A DNA stretch of 5,747 nucleotides, taken from NCBI GenBank assembly GCA_030431355.1, contig JAUIJG010000341.1, positions 1 through 5,747 of the forward strand, read 5' to 3'. Both the position numbers and the translations under genes were made by a program. This document shows, one piece after another, positions 5,711 through 5,747 of this stretch. The notes below the pieces were generated by a model that was not told the origin of the DNA, did not search any database, and saw nothing but the letters and a program-made list of their open reading frames with translations. Source of the DNA: a bacterium. Its GTDB lineage: Bacteria; Cyanobacteriota; Vampirovibrionia; Obscuribacterales; Obscuribacteraceae. The first letter of the stretch is position 1, and each line of letters starts with the position of its first letter.

Positions 5711-5747
5711 GATGACTGGAGTTCAAAAGCCCACTCTGCCTTATTAG
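5707..5747 (-). CDS. Last codons of an unidentified upstream gene, overlapping the next start (ATGA)
   Basis: On the minus strand one frame is open from the window edge to a TGA at 5709-5707 and ends NKAEWAFELQSS. Its TGA shares the ATGA with the start codon of the 232-residue membrane protein. That start lacks a clear ribosome binding site, so stop-start coupling within an operon is plausible. Only about 12 codons are visible and one of the other two frames is also open, so the call rests on the overlap and the ordinary composition of these residues. Nothing can be said about function. Confidence 0.35.
   Translation of the reverse strand, partial: NKAEWAFELQSS

Noticed and set aside
5502..5726. 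A 74-codon minus-strand frame overlapping the 232-residue gene
   Set aside because: It needs a TTG start, has a composition rich in His, Asn, Arg and Pro, and overlaps a frame with a clear membrane helix and a folded domain.

Overview
The window is a compact bacterial chromosomal segment of roughly 50% G+C by eye. It holds eight protein-coding regions (two cut by the window edges) and one tRNA gene. The best lineage guess is a cyanobacterium-related bacterium, possibly a non-photosynthetic Melainabacteria/Vampirovibrionia-type lineage. Three things suggest this: a TMEM14-family small membrane protein, a SpoIID/LytB-type protein end, and a tRNA-Phe(GAA) that resembles cyanobacterial ones and lacks an encoded CCA. 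This is inference with low to moderate confidence; no single gene proves it.

Plus strand, 1-2813. The window opens inside the last 35 codons of a SpoIID/LytB-domain protein (stop at 106-108). A 329-residue TPR protein follows 32 bases later. Next comes a 115-residue protein of unknown function that lies in the same reading frame as the TPR gene and is separated from it by one TAG and 18 open codons. A possible intrinsic terminator overlaps its 3' end. A 96-base gap then carries a candidate promoter and a 7-bp inverted repeat ahead of a complete class I/II PLP-dependent aminotransferase (1629-2813).

Minus strand, 5747-2828. Read in transcription order: the last codons of an unidentified gene, which overlap (ATGA) the start of a 232-residue membrane-anchored protein with a possible NTF2/VirB8-like periplasmic domain; a 160-base gap; tRNA-Phe; a secreted purple-acid-phosphatase-type metallophosphoesterase of 496 residues with all metal-ligand motifs intact; and a 117-residue TMEM14-family membrane protein. 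The last gene converges on the aminotransferase with only 14 bases between stop codons.

The genes do not form one obvious pathway. Several act at the envelope: SpoIID-type cell-wall function, a bitopic membrane protein, an exported phosphatase and a TMEM14 protein. The aminotransferase is ordinary amino-acid metabolism and the tRNA is housekeeping. I see no mobile element, CRISPR array or defence system. The points most worth checking are the in-frame TPR/TAG/small-protein arrangement, the terminator/promoter/dyad between the small protein and the aminotransferase, the unidentified 232-residue protein, and how the tRNA-phosphatase segment is transcribed.
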